Origin: Planctomycetaceae bacterium
Lineage (GTDB): Bacteria; Planctomycetota; Planctomycetia; Pirellulales; Thermoguttaceae
Direction of reading: 5' to 3'
NCBI GenBank assembly: GCA_031266315.1
Contig: JAISBG010000239.1
Span: 1 to 16,744, forward strand
Length of the DNA: 16,744 nucleotides
A program made the translations under genes and the position numbers. The notes beneath the pieces were generated by a model. The model did no database searches, was not told the DNA's origin, and saw nothing but the letters and a program-made list of their open reading frames with translations. Each line of letters starts with the position of its first letter. Within the stretch, counting starts at the first letter, position 1. This document shows, one piece after another, positions 15,104 to 16,744 of the stretch.

Positions 15104-15145
15104 GTTGTTACGCACTGCCTTTTACGGGCGGAAAAATAGTTCAAT
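15101..15145. repeat. Partial family 2 repeat arm at the end of the prepilin fragment
   Basis: GGTTGTTACGCACTGCC followed by TTTTACGGGCGGAAAAAT resembles the right arm of the 1593-1888 element (GGTTGTTACGCATTGCC, then CTTGCAGGGCGGAGGAAAAC). It starts where the prepilin similarity stops. The remaining bases to the kinase start are A+T-rich with no other feature. Confidence 0.5.
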
Positions 15146-15228
15146 ATAATTACGTAAATAGATACAAATAAAATAGACACGTACCTGCAATGTTGCTGCG
15201 GTTCTACGTAAAATCAACAAACCACTTA

Positions 15229-16744
15229 ATGAAAATGTCTTCTCCTAATTTTAATAATTCAACAGTTTCACACAATGAAAATCGTAGCGCAAATGAATCT
15301 TATGATGTTTATGCGTTACAGGAACCAAGTACGTTTTCGTCGGGATATGTACTTGAAGAAAATTTTCGTCTCGAACATAGGCTTGGGCGCGGCGGAATGG
15401 GCGAAACGTGGAAGGCTTACGATCAAACCGCGGATCAATTTGTTGTTCTTAAATTTATCCCGAAAGAAATTCAACATGTTCAGGAAACGATGGACTTGTT
15501 GCGTTTTTTGTTCAAGAAAGTCCACGCTCTACAGCATCAACATATCTGTCCAGTGTACGGTCTTTTCACCAATTCCCAACACGGTCTTTATCTTGCGATG
15601 AAGTATATTGACGGTGTATCGTTGGATGTCTATAGAAGAAAATATCTTAAAAAACACGGTAAAATATTATTTTCCGATATTGTACAAATACTTTGGGGAA
15701 TGGCGAAAGGACTGGATTATGCGCACGAAAAGAAAGTTCTTCACCGAGACATTAAGCCTCAAAATGTTATGATTGGTAAATCAGACGGCGTACAAATCAT
15801 TGACTTCGGACTCGCGGAAGAAATTCGGACGAGTATGGCTCACCTCAGTCGTGAATCACAAATGAGTATTGCCGGAACGCGGCATTATATGGCTCCCGAA
15901 CAATGGCGCGGACGACTACAAGACGCCCGAACCGACCAATACGCCCTTGCTGTAACAGCGTATGAAATGTTCTCCGGTCATGCACCGTTTTTAGGAAACG
16001 ATATTGTTGTTTTACGTGAAAGTGTGTTGAAAGAGGAACCGGCACCGATTGCTGAGTTGCCGGAATACGTTAATACCGCATTGCTGAAAGCGTTGTCAAA
16101 GAGACAGGAAGATCGCTACGAAAATTGCAGAGCGTTCATTAAAGCAATGATCACAAAACCACAAGAATCGGAAAATGCGGAAACAACCGTCGATGAGATT
16201 CTTCCTGACAAAACAAATACGGAACAAAAAGACCGTTGGCTTCCGCCTGTAACTTTTTTGTCGTCAGAATCCTCCTCTGTTGTACAAAAGGCGGGAACTC
16301 AAATTAAAAATATAAAACCGTTTTGGTTTATTCTGACAGCAATTTTTGCGATGATGATCATAGGAGCCGGTTTTTTTCTGATGCCCCAAACGCGCCGACC
16401 AACGGTTGAACCGGTCAATGTAGAACCATTAGTAGCGAAACCGCCGAAAATAGAACAAAATATTATTGAACCCAAACAACCGGTTGATAATCCGCCGGAG
16501 GAAAACATAACCGAAGAACCAGCGGTCAACAAAACTATTGAAAAAGAATTATTAAAAGCTACAGAATTTAAGAATGGTTATTTACCGGACAATCAATACC
16601 AGAACAATAAAGGCTGGGCATGGCAAACACATCCTGAAAATCAGGTGACACTCACAAACAACGATGACAGTTTAGTAGTGAACCTCAAAAAACGCGGTAA
16701 AGATAGTTATCTTCCGATGTTGCACGCTACCGACTTTTCGTTGC
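15229..16744 (+). CDS. Ser/Thr protein kinase, transmembrane (3' end beyond window)
   Basis: This Hanks-type kinase is open to the right edge (505 codons seen). The glycine loop LGRGGMGETWKAYD starts at residue 52, and the ATP-binding Lys is in FVVLKFI. The catalytic loop HRDIKPQNVMI starts at 172, the metal-binding DFG is at 192-194 and the APE motif is at 222-224, so it should be active. A basic and acidic linker leads to one TM helix at about residues 365-385 (FWFILTAIFAMMIIGAGFFLM). The following part is Pro/Glu-rich, then a domain beginning TEFKNGYLPDNQY that runs off the window. The kinase would be cytoplasmic with an exported sensor or effector domain. The start is uncertain: ATGs at 15190, 15229 and 15235 are in frame and none has a good Shine-Dalgarno. 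Confidence 0.9.
   Translation, partial: MKMSSPNFNNSTVSHNENRSANESYDVYALQEPSTFSSGYVLEENFRLEHRLGRGGMGETWKAYDQTADQFVVLKFIPKEIQHVQETMDLLRFLFKKVHALQHQHICPVYGLFTNSQHGLYLAMKYIDGVSLDVYRRKYLKKHGKILFSDIVQILWGMAKGLDYAHEKKVLHRDIKPQNVMIGKSDGVQIIDFGLAEEIRTSMAHLSRESQMSIAGTRHYMAPEQWRGRLQDARTDQYALAVTAYEMFSGHAPFLGNDIVVLRESVLKEEPAPIAELPEYVNTALLKALSKRQEDRYENCRAFIKAMITKPQESENAETTVDEILPDKTNTEQKDRWLPPVTFLSSESSSVVQKAGTQIKNIKPFWFILTAIFAMMIIGAGFFLMPQTRRPTVEPVNVEPLVAKPPKIEQNIIEPKQPVDNPPEENITEEPAVNKTIEKELLKATEFKNGYLPDNQYQNNKGWAWQTHPENQVTLTNNDDSLVVNLKKRGKDSYLPMLHATDFSL

Overview
This 16.7 kb window of roughly 40-45% G+C (estimated by eye) most likely comes from a planctomycete (Planctomycetota). Four things point that way: a lysine-rich 'small basic protein' of the Chlamydiae/Verrucomicrobia/Planctomycetes type; a Tat-exported Gfo/Idh/MocA oxidoreductase; an anti-sigma-like membrane protein with the typical planctomycete N-terminus; and the remnant of a prepilin-type (DUF1559-like) leader beside a transmembrane Ser/Thr kinase. 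The low G+C would fit a host- or gut-associated lineage, but that is inference. TAA, TAG and TGA all end genes here, so the code looks standard.

Left part (1-5230): a palindromic repeat, then on the minus strand an anti-sigma-like membrane protein. Next come a large palindromic element and a minus-strand class I dihydroorotase (pyrC). The pyrC gene has a good promoter and every metal ligand, but it carries an in-frame TAA at codon 71. After a repeat-rich intergenic block lies plus-strand homoserine dehydrogenase (hom).

Middle (5231-7757): a repeat copy, the minus-strand Gfo/Idh/MocA gene with a terminator-like hairpin in its leader, another repeat copy, and the small basic protein.

Copper/silver locus (about 7900-14474, plus strand): a palindrome overlaps a candidate promoter. 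It is followed by a Cys-rich exported protein, a CusB-type adaptor with an N-terminal heavy-metal-binding domain and a C-terminal DUF3347-like domain, a secreted EF-hand protein carrying a second copy of the DUF3347-like domain, and a CusA-type RND pump with the three Cu(I)/Ag(I) methionines. The likely flow is periplasmic capture, then adaptor, then pump. No outer-membrane factor or regulator gene is present in the window.

Right part (14475-16744): a gene-poor stretch with a degraded repeat. It is followed by a prepilin-leader fragment broken by a 12-G tract and cut off by repeat sequence, then a Ser/Thr protein kinase that runs off the window.

The most notable unexplained structure is two families of modular palindromic repeats that fill most intergenic regions. 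One copy is flanked by an exact 8-bp direct repeat and another by an 11-bp direct repeat, as expected of non-autonomous mobile elements.
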